This document shows, in pieces, positions 53,648 through 62,721 of a stretch of DNA of 64,000 nt. This DNA comes from Enterococcus malodoratus ATCC 43197 (GTDB lineage: Bacteria; Bacillota; Bacilli; Lactobacillales; Enterococcaceae). The stretch spans positions 310,001 through 374,000 of the forward strand of contig NZ_KE136483.1 in NCBI RefSeq assembly GCF_000407185.1, given 5' to 3'. Both the position numbers and the translations under genes were made by a program. The notes beneath the pieces are model-generated. The model was given only the letters and a program-made list of their open reading frames with translations, ran no database searches and had not been told where the DNA came from. The first letter of the stretch is position 1. Each line of letters opens with the position of its first letter.

Positions 53648-55649
53648 CATCATTTGGCGCGGCTTTAAAAAACAACTGTCGAACTATTTGATCTTTTTCT
53701 TCAGTCTGATTTTTGCGGTAATGGTTTATTATTCCTTCACAGCAATGACCTATGAGCAGCCGCTGATCCGCAGTGCCGGCAAGAATACTCAGCTGGTTGG
53801 GATGTTGGGCTTCGGCAGTTTTGCGGTGGTTGTGATCTTGCTGTTTTTTATGGTCAATACGAACCGCTTTTTTATTGAAAATCGCCGCAAGGACATTAGT
53901 ATCTTTCATTTATATGGCTTAAATTACTATCAGATCTGTCTGTGGTTTATTTTAGAGATTCTGTTCATTGGGATTTTTTCTTTTGCGGTAGGCATTAGTT
54001 TGGGTGTTTTGCTGTCAAAGCTCTTTAGTATGATTCTAGTCAAAGCAATGGATCTGCCGCTGAAGGTTCACTTCTTTTTCTCAACAGATGCGATCCTGGC
54101 AACCGGGTTAGTTATTCTGTTTATTCTGGCGGTAGTTTCTTTTCAGATTTTATGGCTGGTATCGGGTTCTAAGTTCTCACATTTAAAAAAACTTCGACTG
54201 CGTAAGATTCAGGCCATGAAGATTCCATTGTGGCAGAAAGTTTTTGGCTCGATTGGTGCACTATTTTTACTGAGCGGTTGGCTAATGGCGATCGCCTATA
54301 TTATTCTTGCCCGCAAAGCCAGTGATTATTTCGGCCTGTTTCAAGGAAATGCGTTGCTGATGGGTCTCATTTTTGTGCTATGTGTGATCGGCAGCTATTT
54401 GTTCTTTGCCTTTACATTACGCTGGTACAATTCTTACCGCCCCAAACGCTTAAACAAAAATCTTGGTATATTATCAAGAAGTGAATGGCAGCTGCGGCTT
54501 TTTAGTGAATGGCGCTTCTTCGGGTCCATTACAGTCGCCTTAGGGCTGGCTTTAGCATTTTTAGGTGGGATGGCAGCGGTCGCCTCGCTGGAAATGCGTT
54601 CGGTAAACGAGATTGCCCCGACTTCATTAATGATCACACGGCAAAGTTATGAAAAGCTTGCACCAAAATTGCAAAGCGTGGCACCGTATCAGCGGCAATC
54701 ACTTCATTTCAAAGCAGTACCGGGAAAACAAAATGTCGAAATTTCGGGTGAAGGGACGAATTCGCAACCGGAAATTATGGACATGGTTTCTATCTCGGAT
54801 TATCGTGCCTTTCAAAAGATAAATCCTACATTGGAGGATATTCAATTAAAGTCTGCTCGTTCGGCCGTTGTTTTGAGTTCTTACCAACGCTACTTTAATG
54901 ATTACACCCGTTACAGCAAGAGTATTTACTTAAAACAAGGCAAGCTGACGGTGCAAAGAACGCATCCGAACTTCTTTGGTGATATGAGCCTGCGGTATGG
55001 AACCGGAATGATCGTTGTTTCGGATGAAATTTTTAATGAAACACCTGGGCTTTCCTATACGATCGAAGCGATTGACGTTGCACCTCAGAATGAGAACAAA
55101 TTGAATCATCTGATTCGTCAAAATCTTAAAGGGGATTGGGATTATCCGATTCATTATGATCTATCATGGAAGAATAAACAGATCGTCGGGGAGATCACAG
55201 TAGGAGAAGGACCTAAAAAGGATGGATCGACGATTTATCGATCAGAATATACGTCGCATCAGGAAAATTATCGATCGACACGCAGCAGCCTCGGTTTGAT
55301 CCTATTCGTAGTGACCTTCGTAACGACCACTTTCATCATTACGACGGCCAGTATGGTTACGTTGCGGCAGCTTTCGGAATTCAAGCAGAAACGGAAAAAA
55401 TATGGGTTGCTGCGGCAAATGGGAATTCCCGATAAAGCCATTTACCGCGAAATCAATCGTGAGAATCGAGTAGTGTTCTTCATTCCGGCGATTTTAGCGT
55501 TGATTCACAGCATGCTGGCAATCTCGGTATTCTCTCACATCGCCAAAAATGCCAATTATGGCTTTGTTTATCTCTTCTGCGGCTTGATGCTGATCGTCTA
55601 TGCGCTATTTTATTGGGTAACATGTGTGTATCAGAAGAAAATATTATAG
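53637..55649 (+). CDS. ABC transporter permease, BceB-like (FtsX domain)
   Basis: The 670-residue permease has about ten membrane helices in two blocks, separated by a soluble extracellular domain of about 200 residues (about 320-520), the BceB architecture. The ending includes FKQKRKKYGLLRQMGIPDKAI, the FtsX-domain pattern. The start at 53637 follows GGAGGAGGG and overlaps the ATPase gene by 11 bp; the frame open to 53487 is inside that gene. Terminator follows. Confidence 0.88.
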   Translation: MLISIIWRGFKKQLSNYLIFFFSLIFAVMVYYSFTAMTYEQPLIRSAGKNTQLVGMLGFGSFAVVVILLFFMVNTNRFFIENRRKDISIFHLYGLNYYQICLWFILEILFIGIFSFAVGISLGVLLSKLFSMILVKAMDLPLKVHFFFSTDAILATGLVILFILAVVSFQILWLVSGSKFSHLKKLRLRKIQAMKIPLWQKVFGSIGALFLLSGWLMAIAYIILARKASDYFGLFQGNALLMGLIFVLCVIGSYLFFAFTLRWYNSYRPKRLNKNLGILSRSEWQLRLFSEWRFFGSITVALGLALAFLGGMAAVASLEMRSVNEIAPTSLMITRQSYEKLAPKLQSVAPYQRQSLHFKAVPGKQNVEISGEGTNSQPEIMDMVSISDYRAFQKINPTLEDIQLKSARSAVVLSSYQRYFNDYTRYSKSIYLKQGKLTVQRTHPNFFGDMSLRYGTGMIVVSDEIFNETPGLSYTIEAIDVAPQNENKLNHLIRQNLKGDWDYPIHYDLSWKNKQIVGEITVGEGPKKDGSTIYRSEYTSHQENYRSTRSSLGLILFVVTFVTTTFIITTASMVTLRQLSEFKQKRKKYGLLRQMGIPDKAIYREINRENRVVFFIPAILALIHSMLAISVFSHIAKNANYGFVYLFCGLMLIVYALFYWVTCVYQKKIL

Positions 55650-55656
55650 GTAAGAG

Positions 55657-55692
55657 GAGCGGCATGGTTTAAAAATCCATGCCGCTCTTTTT
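55657..55692 (+). terminator. Terminator of the BceAB-like operon
   Basis: GAGCGGCATGG pairs with CCATGCCGCTC around TTTAAAAAT, then five T. The following 130 bp before the dlt promoter hold no gene. Confidence 0.92.
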
Positions 55693-55824
55693 ACATTTTT
55701 TTGACGATTTTTTCCGAATGGAATAATTAGGCAAAAAAGCTGGTCGAACCTTGTAACGCTTGCGTCTCATAGCATTGAGGGCTTTTTCGCTGTTAGGATT
55801 ATTAGATGTGACAAAACTGTTCGT

Positions 55825-55852
55825 TTGAAAACGCTATATGTAAGGGTATAAA
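55825..55852 (+). promoter_or_regulatory. dlt operon promoter
   Basis: TTGAAA (55825-55830) and TATAAA (55847-55852) are spaced 16 bp, about 60 bp before dltX. A second TATAAT at 55877-55882 lacks a good -35. Confidence 0.6.
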
Positions 55853-55912
55853 ATGGTAAATTTTTTTACAACGAACTATAATTGCACTAAATAAAAGGGA
55901 GAGGGCACTAAG

Positions 55913-56062
55913 ATGAAAGATTTTTTTAAGCGTCCCGCTACTCGTTATTGGTTAAGTTTTATTGGAAAGACGGTGTTCTACTTTGCTGTTCTTTTGATTC
56001 TGATTTACTTATACCATTATAAGAGCATTCAAGGCGGCAATTTTATCTATAACGAATTTTAG
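55913..56062 (+). CDS. dltX: DltX, D-alanylation small membrane protein
   Basis: The 49-residue protein has a basic start (KRPATRYWL), one membrane helix (about 15-37) and the conserved end YKSIQGGNFIYNEF. DltX is needed with DltABCD for D-alanine transfer to teichoic acids; its C-terminal residues are thought to act in the transfer through the membrane. Ribosome site GGGAGAGGG. It was located directly before dltA, as in most Firmicutes. Confidence 0.94.
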   Translation: MKDFFKRPATRYWLSFIGKTVFYFAVLLILIYLYHYKSIQGGNFIYNEF

Positions 56063-56107
56063 TGAAATTAAGGGTACGTTCTTGTACTGAACGGGGGATA
56101 GTTAGTT

Positions 56108-57619
56108 ATGCAAAATATCATTACAGCAATTGATCAATGGGCCAGCGACAAGCCTGATGCCATTGCGTATCAATCAGAGACAGAACAATTCAATTATCAA
56201 ACACTGCGTCAGTGGTCAGATAATTTAGCACAGTACTTAAACCAAAATACGGCAGCCAAAACACCGATCGTAGTCTTCGGCGAGCTGGAATTTGAAATGA
56301 TTGCCAGCTTCATCGGGGCAGCCAAAAGCGGGCATGCGTATATTCCGATTGAATCGAATACACCGTTAGATCGGATTCAATTGATCTTAGAGGTGGCAAA
56401 ACCGGCGATGATTCTGAGTGTTTTACCTTGGCCGGAAGAAATTACGGCAGAGATTCCAGTCGTGGCACCGACAGAATTAGCACAAATCTTTACTACGCAG
56501 CAAGCACAAAAAGACTTGCAGCCAGTTACAGATGATGAGACGTTCTATATTATCTTTACTTCTGGGACGACTGGTGTACCAAAGGGTGTTCAAATCAGCC
56601 ACAAAAATCTATTAAGCTTCACTAATTGGGATTTGAAGGATTTTGGAATCGAATCAGGGATGCGATTCTTATCGCAAGCACCGTATTCATTCGATCTATC
56701 AGTCATGAGTGTTTATCCCGCATTGTGCAGCGGCGGGACGTTGGTTCCGATGGAAAAAGCGGTAATCAATGATTTCAAGAAATTATTCAGCTTCTTGCCG
56801 AATCTAGCGTTGGAAGTCTGGGTTTCGACTCCTTCTTTCATGGACATCTGTTTGATGGAAAAAACATTCGACGGCGAACATGTTCCGTCACTAAAGATTT
56901 TCCAATTCTGCGGGGAAGAGCTTCCGCGCAAAACGGCGGAGGAATTATTGCGACGCTTCCCAAATGCCAAAGTCTTCAATACTTATGGCCCAACTGAAGC
57001 AACGGTTGCGATGACACAAATCGAAGTAACACAAGATGTCTTAGCAAAATATGATCGGGTACCGATCGGTTATATCAAAGAAGACACTGAAGTCTTGATT
57101 TACGATGAAGACCAAGAAGCAGCGGCTGGTGAAGCCGGCGAAATCATCATCAAGGGTCCAAGTGTTTCAAAAGGCTATATGAACAATCCAGATAAAACTG
57201 CTGCGGCTTTCTTCGAGATTGATGGGGTTCCTGCCTATCACACCGGAGACGCTGGCCGTTTGCAAGCGGATGGGTTGCTTCTTTATGAAGGACGAATCGA
57301 TTTCCAAGTCAAATTACATGGCTTCCGGATCGAATTGGAAGATATCGATCACCATTTGGAAAAGGTATCTTATGTGAAACAAGCGACTGTTGTTCCGAAG
57401 TATCAAGAGCACAAGGTCCAACAATTAGTTGCGTATGTCGTTGCTAATGAAAATGACTTTGAAAAAGCTTATCAACTGACAAAGGCTATCAAGGAAGAGT
57501 TGTCAGAAGGCGTCATGGATTACATGATTCCGCAAAAATTTGTTTATGTAGATCAATTACCGCTGACCGCGAATGGCAAGATCGATCGCAAGAGACTAAT
57601 CAATGAGGTGAATAGTTGA
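56108..57619 (+). CDS. dltA: D-alanine--D-alanyl carrier protein ligase DltA
   Basis: The 503-residue adenylating enzyme activates D-alanine and loads it onto DltC. It contains the P-loop TSGTTGVPKGV (about 152-162), the A5-type NTYGPTEAT and the C-terminal catalytic lysine in PLTANGKIDRKRL. The stop overlaps dltB by one base (TGATG). Confidence 0.96.
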   Translation: MQNIITAIDQWASDKPDAIAYQSETEQFNYQTLRQWSDNLAQYLNQNTAAKTPIVVFGELEFEMIASFIGAAKSGHAYIPIESNTPLDRIQLILEVAKPAMILSVLPWPEEITAEIPVVAPTELAQIFTTQQAQKDLQPVTDDETFYIIFTSGTTGVPKGVQISHKNLLSFTNWDLKDFGIESGMRFLSQAPYSFDLSVMSVYPALCSGGTLVPMEKAVINDFKKLFSFLPNLALEVWVSTPSFMDICLMEKTFDGEHVPSLKIFQFCGEELPRKTAEELLRRFPNAKVFNTYGPTEATVAMTQIEVTQDVLAKYDRVPIGYIKEDTEVLIYDEDQEAAAGEAGEIIIKGPSVSKGYMNNPDKTAAAFFEIDGVPAYHTGDAGRLQADGLLLYEGRIDFQVKLHGFRIELEDIDHHLEKVSYVKQATVVPKYQEHKVQQLVAYVVANENDFEKAYQLTKAIKEELSEGVMDYMIPQKFVYVDQLPLTANGKIDRKRLINEVNS

Positions 57620-58872
57620 TGCTGATCCCTCATATGGTACCTTATGCATCGCCAATTTACTTTGTCATTCTATTCGTGACACTGCTGCCATTGATTTTGA
57701 GTTTGCTGATTCGCGGCAAACGAATCAATTGGTATCAATCACTGATCACACTGTTCTTTCTATTTATCTCCTTTGGCGGGAAAGATTATCGCCAAGGATT
57801 AGCATTGATCGGCTATGTGATTTTCCAAAGTATTTTGGTTTGGTGCTATCATCACTATCGTCAAAACAAGAATCAAGCGAACATTTTTTACCTCGCGGTT
57901 TTCCTAAGTATCGTACCGCTGATTCTTGTGAAGGTAACACCGTTTCTGGATGGACAAAACTCGATCGTCGGCTTTTTAGGAATTTCATATTTGACCTTCA
58001 AATCTGTTCAGCTCATCATGGAAATGCGCGACGGTATGATCAAGGAATACAGCCCGTTGAACTACATTAAGTTCCTGCTGTTCTTCCCAACGATCTCATC
58101 TGGTCCGATCGATCGTTACCGCCGCTTTGAAAAAGATTTGAATGAACCGCCAACCCCAGAAAAATATGTAGATCTGCTAGGTTCTGGTGTTCACGATATT
58201 TTCGTCGGTTTCTTATACAAATTCGTGATCGGCTATTATTTTGGTCAAGTCCTGCTGCCAATTGTGGATCGCATTGCGATGCATAACGGCGGTCTCTCAT
58301 GGGGGCTAGTCGGCTACATGTATGTTTATAGCATGTATTTGTTCTTCGACTTTGCCGGGTATAGTTTGTTCGCTGTTGGTACCAGCAAGTTGATGGGGTA
58401 CGAAACACCGCCAAACTTCAACAAGCCGTTCTTATCTTGGAACATCAAAGAATTTTGGAATCGCTGGCACATGACCTTGTCTTTCTGGTTCCGTGATTAC
58501 ATCTATATGCGTTTGATGTTCACCTTGATCAAAAAGAAAACCTTCAAGAGCCGGATCGTGGCCTCAAATGTCGGCTACTTCGCCTTATTCCTGATCATGG
58601 GTGTTTGGCACGGTTTGACTTGGTATTATATCTTGTACGGTTTCTACCACGCTGCTTTGATTTGCTTGACCGACGCGTGGCTGCGCTTCAAGAAAAAACA
58701 TAAGAAACAATTACCATCAAATAAATTTACCCATGCGTTGGCGATCTTCTTAACCTTCAACGCAGTCTGCTTGAGCTTTTTGATCTTCTCAGGCTTCTTG
58801 GATAAATTATGGTTCCATAATATATTTGCCAGTCCAGCTTTTCACAGTTTGCTAAAGTTCAAGCTGATGTAA
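57619..58872 (+). CDS. dltB: D-alanyl transferase DltB (MBOAT)
   Basis: The 417-residue membrane-bound O-acyltransferase moves D-Ala from DltC across the membrane. It has many helices, the MBOAT region with RWHMTLSFWFRDYIYMRL and the catalytic His in MGVWHGLTWYY. GAGGTG precedes the ATG at 57619. After FSGFLDKLWF, where family members usually end soon, the protein runs on about 15 residues (ASPAFHSLLKFKLM), possibly read into an inserted repeat. Confidence 0.94.
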   Translation: MLIPHMVPYASPIYFVILFVTLLPLILSLLIRGKRINWYQSLITLFFLFISFGGKDYRQGLALIGYVIFQSILVWCYHHYRQNKNQANIFYLAVFLSIVPLILVKVTPFLDGQNSIVGFLGISYLTFKSVQLIMEMRDGMIKEYSPLNYIKFLLFFPTISSGPIDRYRRFEKDLNEPPTPEKYVDLLGSGVHDIFVGFLYKFVIGYYFGQVLLPIVDRIAMHNGGLSWGLVGYMYVYSMYLFFDFAGYSLFAVGTSKLMGYETPPNFNKPFLSWNIKEFWNRWHMTLSFWFRDYIYMRLMFTLIKKKTFKSRIVASNVGYFALFLIMGVWHGLTWYYILYGFYHAALICLTDAWLRFKKKHKKQLPSNKFTHALAIFLTFNAVCLSFLIFSGFLDKLWFHNIFASPAFHSLLKFKLM

Positions 58873-58914
58873 TGCTTTAAAAAAGTACGAGGCGTGAACC
58901 GTTTAGCTGGATGG

Positions 58915-58982
58915 TATGCGTACGAAAAAAAAAACTCATTTTTTAGGTTTTTGAAAAAATGAATACTATAAAATGAGCTAGC
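58915..58982. repeat. Hairpin module between dltB and dltC, related to the 47.8-48.3 kb repeat
   Basis: TATGCGTACGAA, then TCATTTTTT paired with AAAAAATGA, then GAGCTAGC, the same order and sequence as modules A and B at 47.9-48.3 kb. It lies in the 190-bp dltB-dltC gap; these two genes normally lie close together. It could alter the dltCD:dltAB transcript ratio. No terminator T-tract follows. Confidence 0.75.
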
Positions 58983-59062
58983 CTTTACGCACTAAAACAA
59001 GAAAAATGATTTAGCTTTTATCAACTAATAAATTAAACAAAAAACGAAATGGAGCGATTAAC

Positions 59063-59296
59063 ATGGAAGACACATTATTTAGTATTTTAGAAGATATCAC
59101 AGGTACGGATGAAGTAAGAGACAATCCAGATGTAGATTTGTTTGAAGAAGGATTGATGGACTCTTTAGCAACGGTTCAACTATTAGTTGAGATCGAAGGA
59201 CAATTAGGCGTACAAGTTCCAGTTTCAGAGTTTGACCGTGCTCAATGGAATACACCCAATAAAATCATTGAACAAGTGAAGGCTTTGCAAGCTTAA
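59063..59296 (+). CDS. dltC: D-alanyl carrier protein DltC
   Basis: The 77-residue acyl-carrier-like protein has the phosphopantetheine site DSL with Ser34 in GLMDSLATVQLL. It carries D-Ala from DltA to DltB. AAATGGAGCG precedes the ATG. Confidence 0.96.
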   Translation: MEDTLFSILEDITGTDEVRDNPDVDLFEEGLMDSLATVQLLVEIEGQLGVQVPVSEFDRAQWNTPNKIIEQVKALQA

Positions 59297-60561
59297 TGAA
59301 AAAGAAACTTTTCGGTATCTTTGGGCCGATTCTTTTGGCGACGGTCTTATTGGTTCTTCTGTTTTTCTCACCATTCAAAATCAACAGCAATGATCCGAAG
59401 CTGATCAAAGCTGCTTCAAGTTCGATGGCGGGAAACGTTTTACGAGGAAACAGTATTACAAAGGAAGCTCTAAGTACCGACAACTATGTACCATTCTTTG
59501 GCTCTTCTGAATTGAGCCGGATCAGTCCGTTTCATCCATCGGTCTTAGCAGAAAAATATGACCGCGGCTATACTCCCTTCTTGATGGGGGCGCCAGGAAC
59601 GCAATCACTGACTCAATTTATGATGATGCAGTCGTTGGGAAATGAGCTGAAAGATCGGAAAGTAGTTTTCATCATTTCTCCGCAATGGTTCGTTAAACAG
59701 GGGATCAAACGAGATTACTTTGACGCGTATTATTCTCCCGAACAAACCTTGAATTGGCTGTTAAATTTGAAAAAAGTTCAAGCAAGTGATCAGTATTTGG
59801 CGCAACGCTTGACTCATTATGGTGTAGTAAAAAAAGATGAACGTTTAGAACGAATGCTGGATGCAGTAATGGATGGTCAATTGCCAGACAAAACCGATAT
59901 CACCTTCAGCAAATTGAAATTGAATATGCTGGAACGAGAAGACGAATTATTCAGTACAATCGGTATGATCAGTAAACAAGATGCGATCGATAAAAACGTG
60001 TCGGCTTTACCTGAAAACTACGATCAGCATGAGTTGAATACGTTGGCCAATCGCTTAGGCAAGCGGGCGACCGAAGGAAATGAGTTTGGGATACAACAAC
60101 GATTCTACAAACAACGGATCAAACCGCATATGAATCTTTTAGCTGATTCACAAAAAAATTGGGATTATCGTTATTCACCAGAATTTTCTGATTTCCAATT
60201 GGCACTGGATCAACTAGCCAAAGAACATACGGATGCGCTCTTTATTATTCCGCCAGTGAATGGTCGTTGGGCGAAATTTACCGGACTTTCAGACGAGATG
60301 CTGCAACAGTTCTCTAACAAGATCAAGTATCAATTAACGTCTCAAGGCTTTACGAATATTGCTGATTATACCAATCAGCAGAATACACCATACTTTATGC
60401 AAGATACGATCCACTTAGGTTGGAAAGGCTGGTTAGCGGCTGATCAAAAAGTTGCCCCATTCTTGAAGGATCGCAAATCTCAAGCAGAAAATTACCAAAT
60501 CAACAACCAATATTTCTTAAGCAAAGAATGGCAAGAAATGAATCCGGGTGAGATTAAGTAA
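59296..60561 (+). CDS. dltD: DltD, D-alanine transfer protein
   Basis: The 421-residue protein has an N-terminal membrane helix (about 5-25) and an extracytoplasmic SGNH-hydrolase-like domain with the catalytic Ser in FFGSSELSR and the Asp/His pair in MQDTIHLGWKGW. It acts in the last step of teichoic acid D-alanylation. The ATG shares its A with the dltC stop. Confidence 0.95.
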   Translation: MKKKLFGIFGPILLATVLLVLLFFSPFKINSNDPKLIKAASSSMAGNVLRGNSITKEALSTDNYVPFFGSSELSRISPFHPSVLAEKYDRGYTPFLMGAPGTQSLTQFMMMQSLGNELKDRKVVFIISPQWFVKQGIKRDYFDAYYSPEQTLNWLLNLKKVQASDQYLAQRLTHYGVVKKDERLERMLDAVMDGQLPDKTDITFSKLKLNMLEREDELFSTIGMISKQDAIDKNVSALPENYDQHELNTLANRLGKRATEGNEFGIQQRFYKQRIKPHMNLLADSQKNWDYRYSPEFSDFQLALDQLAKEHTDALFIIPPVNGRWAKFTGLSDEMLQQFSNKIKYQLTSQGFTNIADYTNQQNTPYFMQDTIHLGWKGWLAADQKVAPFLKDRKSQAENYQINNQYFLSKEWQEMNPGEIK

Positions 60562-60648
60562 ATAGTCGATAGAAACAAAATCTTGTCTTTTACCTTGGAT
60601 TTTTAACTAAAATATGAAGCGTGAAAATGACGTTTCACAAACACGAAA

Positions 60649-60695
60649 AGGAACAGTGCTTCGATTTTTTATGATCGAGTACTGTTCTTTTTTTT
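60649..60695 (+). terminator. Terminator of dltXABCD and adjoining gap
   Basis: GAACAGTGCTTCGAT pairs imperfectly with ATCGAGTACTGTTC, followed by ten T. The 354-bp gap 60562-60915 also has a small dyad GTGAAA...TTTCAC near 60620-60638 and AT-rich DNA before the next gene; no clear promoter. Confidence 0.85.
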
Positions 60696-60915
60696 ATAGC
60701 AGGAGCCAGATAGAATAATTATTAGTTGAGCTTGTATTATTTTTGTTAGTTATTTTAAATTACTCATTATTATTAAGAAAAACACATAAAATGGGTACAT
60801 GAACATTTAGTGATCTCCAACGTTAAATATAAAACTCGCCATTTTTAAGGTTTAACGGTATGCTGTTTTTGTGAATAAAAGAAAGCGTGTGCATAAATAA
60901 AAGGAGCGGACGGAC

Positions 60916-61980
60916 ATGAAAGTAAAAGCGCAGACAGAACCATTAACTCAAAGACAGCTATTCAGTATGAAAAGCACTACATTAGAGCAAAAAATCATCA
61001 GCTATTTCCAACACACAAAAGATACGGCATCGGTAATTGAGTATCTGGTTGTGGTCATGTTGCGGAATGCGTTAATTTGCGGTGACTATTCGTTCTTATG
61101 CAGAGAGTTAGTTTGTGATTTGTTCATGACCGCGGCGCCAAGCGATGTGCTGCGCAAGTATTGTAGTTATTTCAAAGATTATTTTGAAAAAGGCGGACAA
61201 TGGGAGAAAGTCATTGGACGTCTATTTAGCAATAAGAAGGAATACTATCGTTTTTCTGAGGAAACTCGTTTATATAAAAAGCTTTTGGATACTCCAGGAA
61301 CGAGAGCATGCAAGCATTCAGAACTTGATCTGCGTTTAGTATCCGTTTTTGAAGATGCCACTGGCAAAAAGCATACGCTGACGATCCGAGATGCGGATGA
61401 AACGCGCACAAAAGCCGAAGTTGCTGAAATCTTAGAAATTCTAACGACGTTGAGCATTTTCAAAAAAGCGGATGGCGTACGCCGCTTTGTAAAATTTGTC
61501 AAAGTCGCTCGCCCAGGAACGAAGGATACGTTTGAGGAAGAAGTCTTGCAGGAAGTTGTACAGCAAGAAGAAACAGGGGTGGAGTCTACTCAAATTACTG
61601 AAGCGGAGGAAACAACTGTTGAGACATTAAAGATCATTGCGCCAGCAGGTGTTGATCCAAGTAAATTGAGTGAAGCAGAAGTATTGGCATTGGTTCAAGT
61701 GGTTCGACCAGAAGTGAGGAGTTTAGCGGATATCCGTGTGGTCTTTGTGAAGGAAGAGGAGGAGCCGCCAATCGAGCAGTCAGAAATTCAACGTCGACTC
61801 GCTGGGACTGCGTCCAGTTCTGTTGTCCCGCACCCACAGACCCGAAATCAAGGACAACTACCAAAAGAATCCAATACTATCGGGCTTGCCGATCCGCCGA
61901 AAAGTACCAAGCAACGGCATAGGCCGCTTACGAATAAACAAGCCTATGTACAAGATCTGATTAATAAATGGAAACAGTGA
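60916..61980 (+). CDS. Hypothetical protein with two DUF2922-like segments
   Basis: A 354-residue soluble protein. Residues 1-125 are helical with several Cys and are unrecognised. Residues about 135-208 (ELDLRLVSVFEDATGKKHTLTIRDAD, then TKAEVAEIL) look like a DUF2922 domain, and about 236-283 (ETLKIIAPAGVDPSKLSEAEVLALV) like a second, shorter copy. A Ser/Gln/Lys-rich tail follows. DUF2922 proteins are small and of unknown function. AAAGGAGCGG precedes the ATG. The assignment is from pattern memory and is tentative. Confidence 0.45.
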   Translation: MKVKAQTEPLTQRQLFSMKSTTLEQKIISYFQHTKDTASVIEYLVVVMLRNALICGDYSFLCRELVCDLFMTAAPSDVLRKYCSYFKDYFEKGGQWEKVIGRLFSNKKEYYRFSEETRLYKKLLDTPGTRACKHSELDLRLVSVFEDATGKKHTLTIRDADETRTKAEVAEILEILTTLSIFKKADGVRRFVKFVKVARPGTKDTFEEEVLQEVVQQEETGVESTQITEAEETTVETLKIIAPAGVDPSKLSEAEVLALVQVVRPEVRSLADIRVVFVKEEEEPPIEQSEIQRRLAGTASSSVVPHPQTRNQGQLPKESNTIGLADPPKSTKQRHRPLTNKQAYVQDLINKWKQ

Positions 61981-62040
61981 TAGCAGACCATTTTCCATTT
62001 AAGTGACTAATTTTTGGCTCGTGTTAATTACTTACAAACA

Positions 62041-62079
62041 AAATAACCTAAGGAGAGCTGTCTCCCTAGGTTATTTTTG
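62041..62079. terminator. Bidirectional terminator
   Basis: AAATAACCTAAGGAGA pairs with TCTCCCTAGGTTATTT around GCTG (one mismatch), with A- and T-rich flanks. It serves the hypothetical gene and the convergent response regulator gene, whose stop is at 62083. Confidence 0.9.
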
Positions 62080-62082
62080 CTG

Positions 62083-62721
62083 TCAAACTGGCTGCTGGTA
62101 GTTTTTGTAGTAGAAGATCGCCAGCTGGGTGCGGTCGCGAACTTCCAATTTCTCCAGCAGCTGACTGATATTGTTTCGAACGGTTCCTTCACTTAGAAAT
62201 AATTCTTTGGCGATTTCCTTGTTGTTCTTGCCATTGGCAACTTGCAGCAGGATGGATCGTTCTCTTTCTGAGAGCGGGTATTCATGTTCATTGAAGGCAG
62301 AACGTCCTTCTCTCAAAAAGGTATTTAGCTTGCCGACAATCTCTGTTCCAAAAACCGATTGTCCATTATTTACGGCCTTGATTGCCGGTAAGATTGAGGC
62401 CAAATCTTGCTTGATCAGATACCCCTTGATTCCGATCGATAAGGCTTCGCGAATATAATTATCATCAGAAAAGGTCGTCAATAATAGAATTGCTGCCTCT
62501 GGATGGTGCTTAAAAATTTCTTTGGCGGCGTCGATACCGGTGTTTTCCCCCATTCGAATATCGGTTAGCAAGACATCCGGTTTTTCTTTTAGGTAAAGAG
62601 AAACCGCCTCATTCGCAGAGTAAGCACTGCCCACCACTTTTATTTCCCCCGTTGATTCTAAAATCGTTGACAATGATTCCGTTACTAAACGGTCATCGTC
62701 TACGACAGCGACTCGAATCAT
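62083..62721 (-). CDS. NarL/LuxR-family response regulator
   Basis: The 212-residue regulator has a receiver domain (D8-D10 acid pocket, phosphoacceptor D54, K104 in YLIKQD) and a C-terminal LuxR helix-turn-helix (LSERERSILLQVANGKNNKEIAKELFLSEGTVRNN, about 149-185). It overlaps the kinase gene by 4 bp. The divergent ABC transporter gene is the probable target. Confidence 0.93.
   Translation of the reverse strand: MIRVAVVDDDRLVTESLSTILESTGEIKVVGSAYSANEAVSLYLKEKPDVLLTDIRMGENTGIDAAKEIFKHHPEAAILLLTTFSDDNYIREALSIGIKGYLIKQDLASILPAIKAVNNGQSVFGTEIVGKLNTFLREGRSAFNEHEYPLSERERSILLQVANGKNNKEIAKELFLSEGTVRNNISQLLEKLEVRDRTQLAIFYYKNYQQPV

Noticed and set aside
61145-61502. Several short frames on both strands inside the DUF2922-like gene
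   Set aside because: They lack ribosome sites and overlap the well-supported 354-residue frame.
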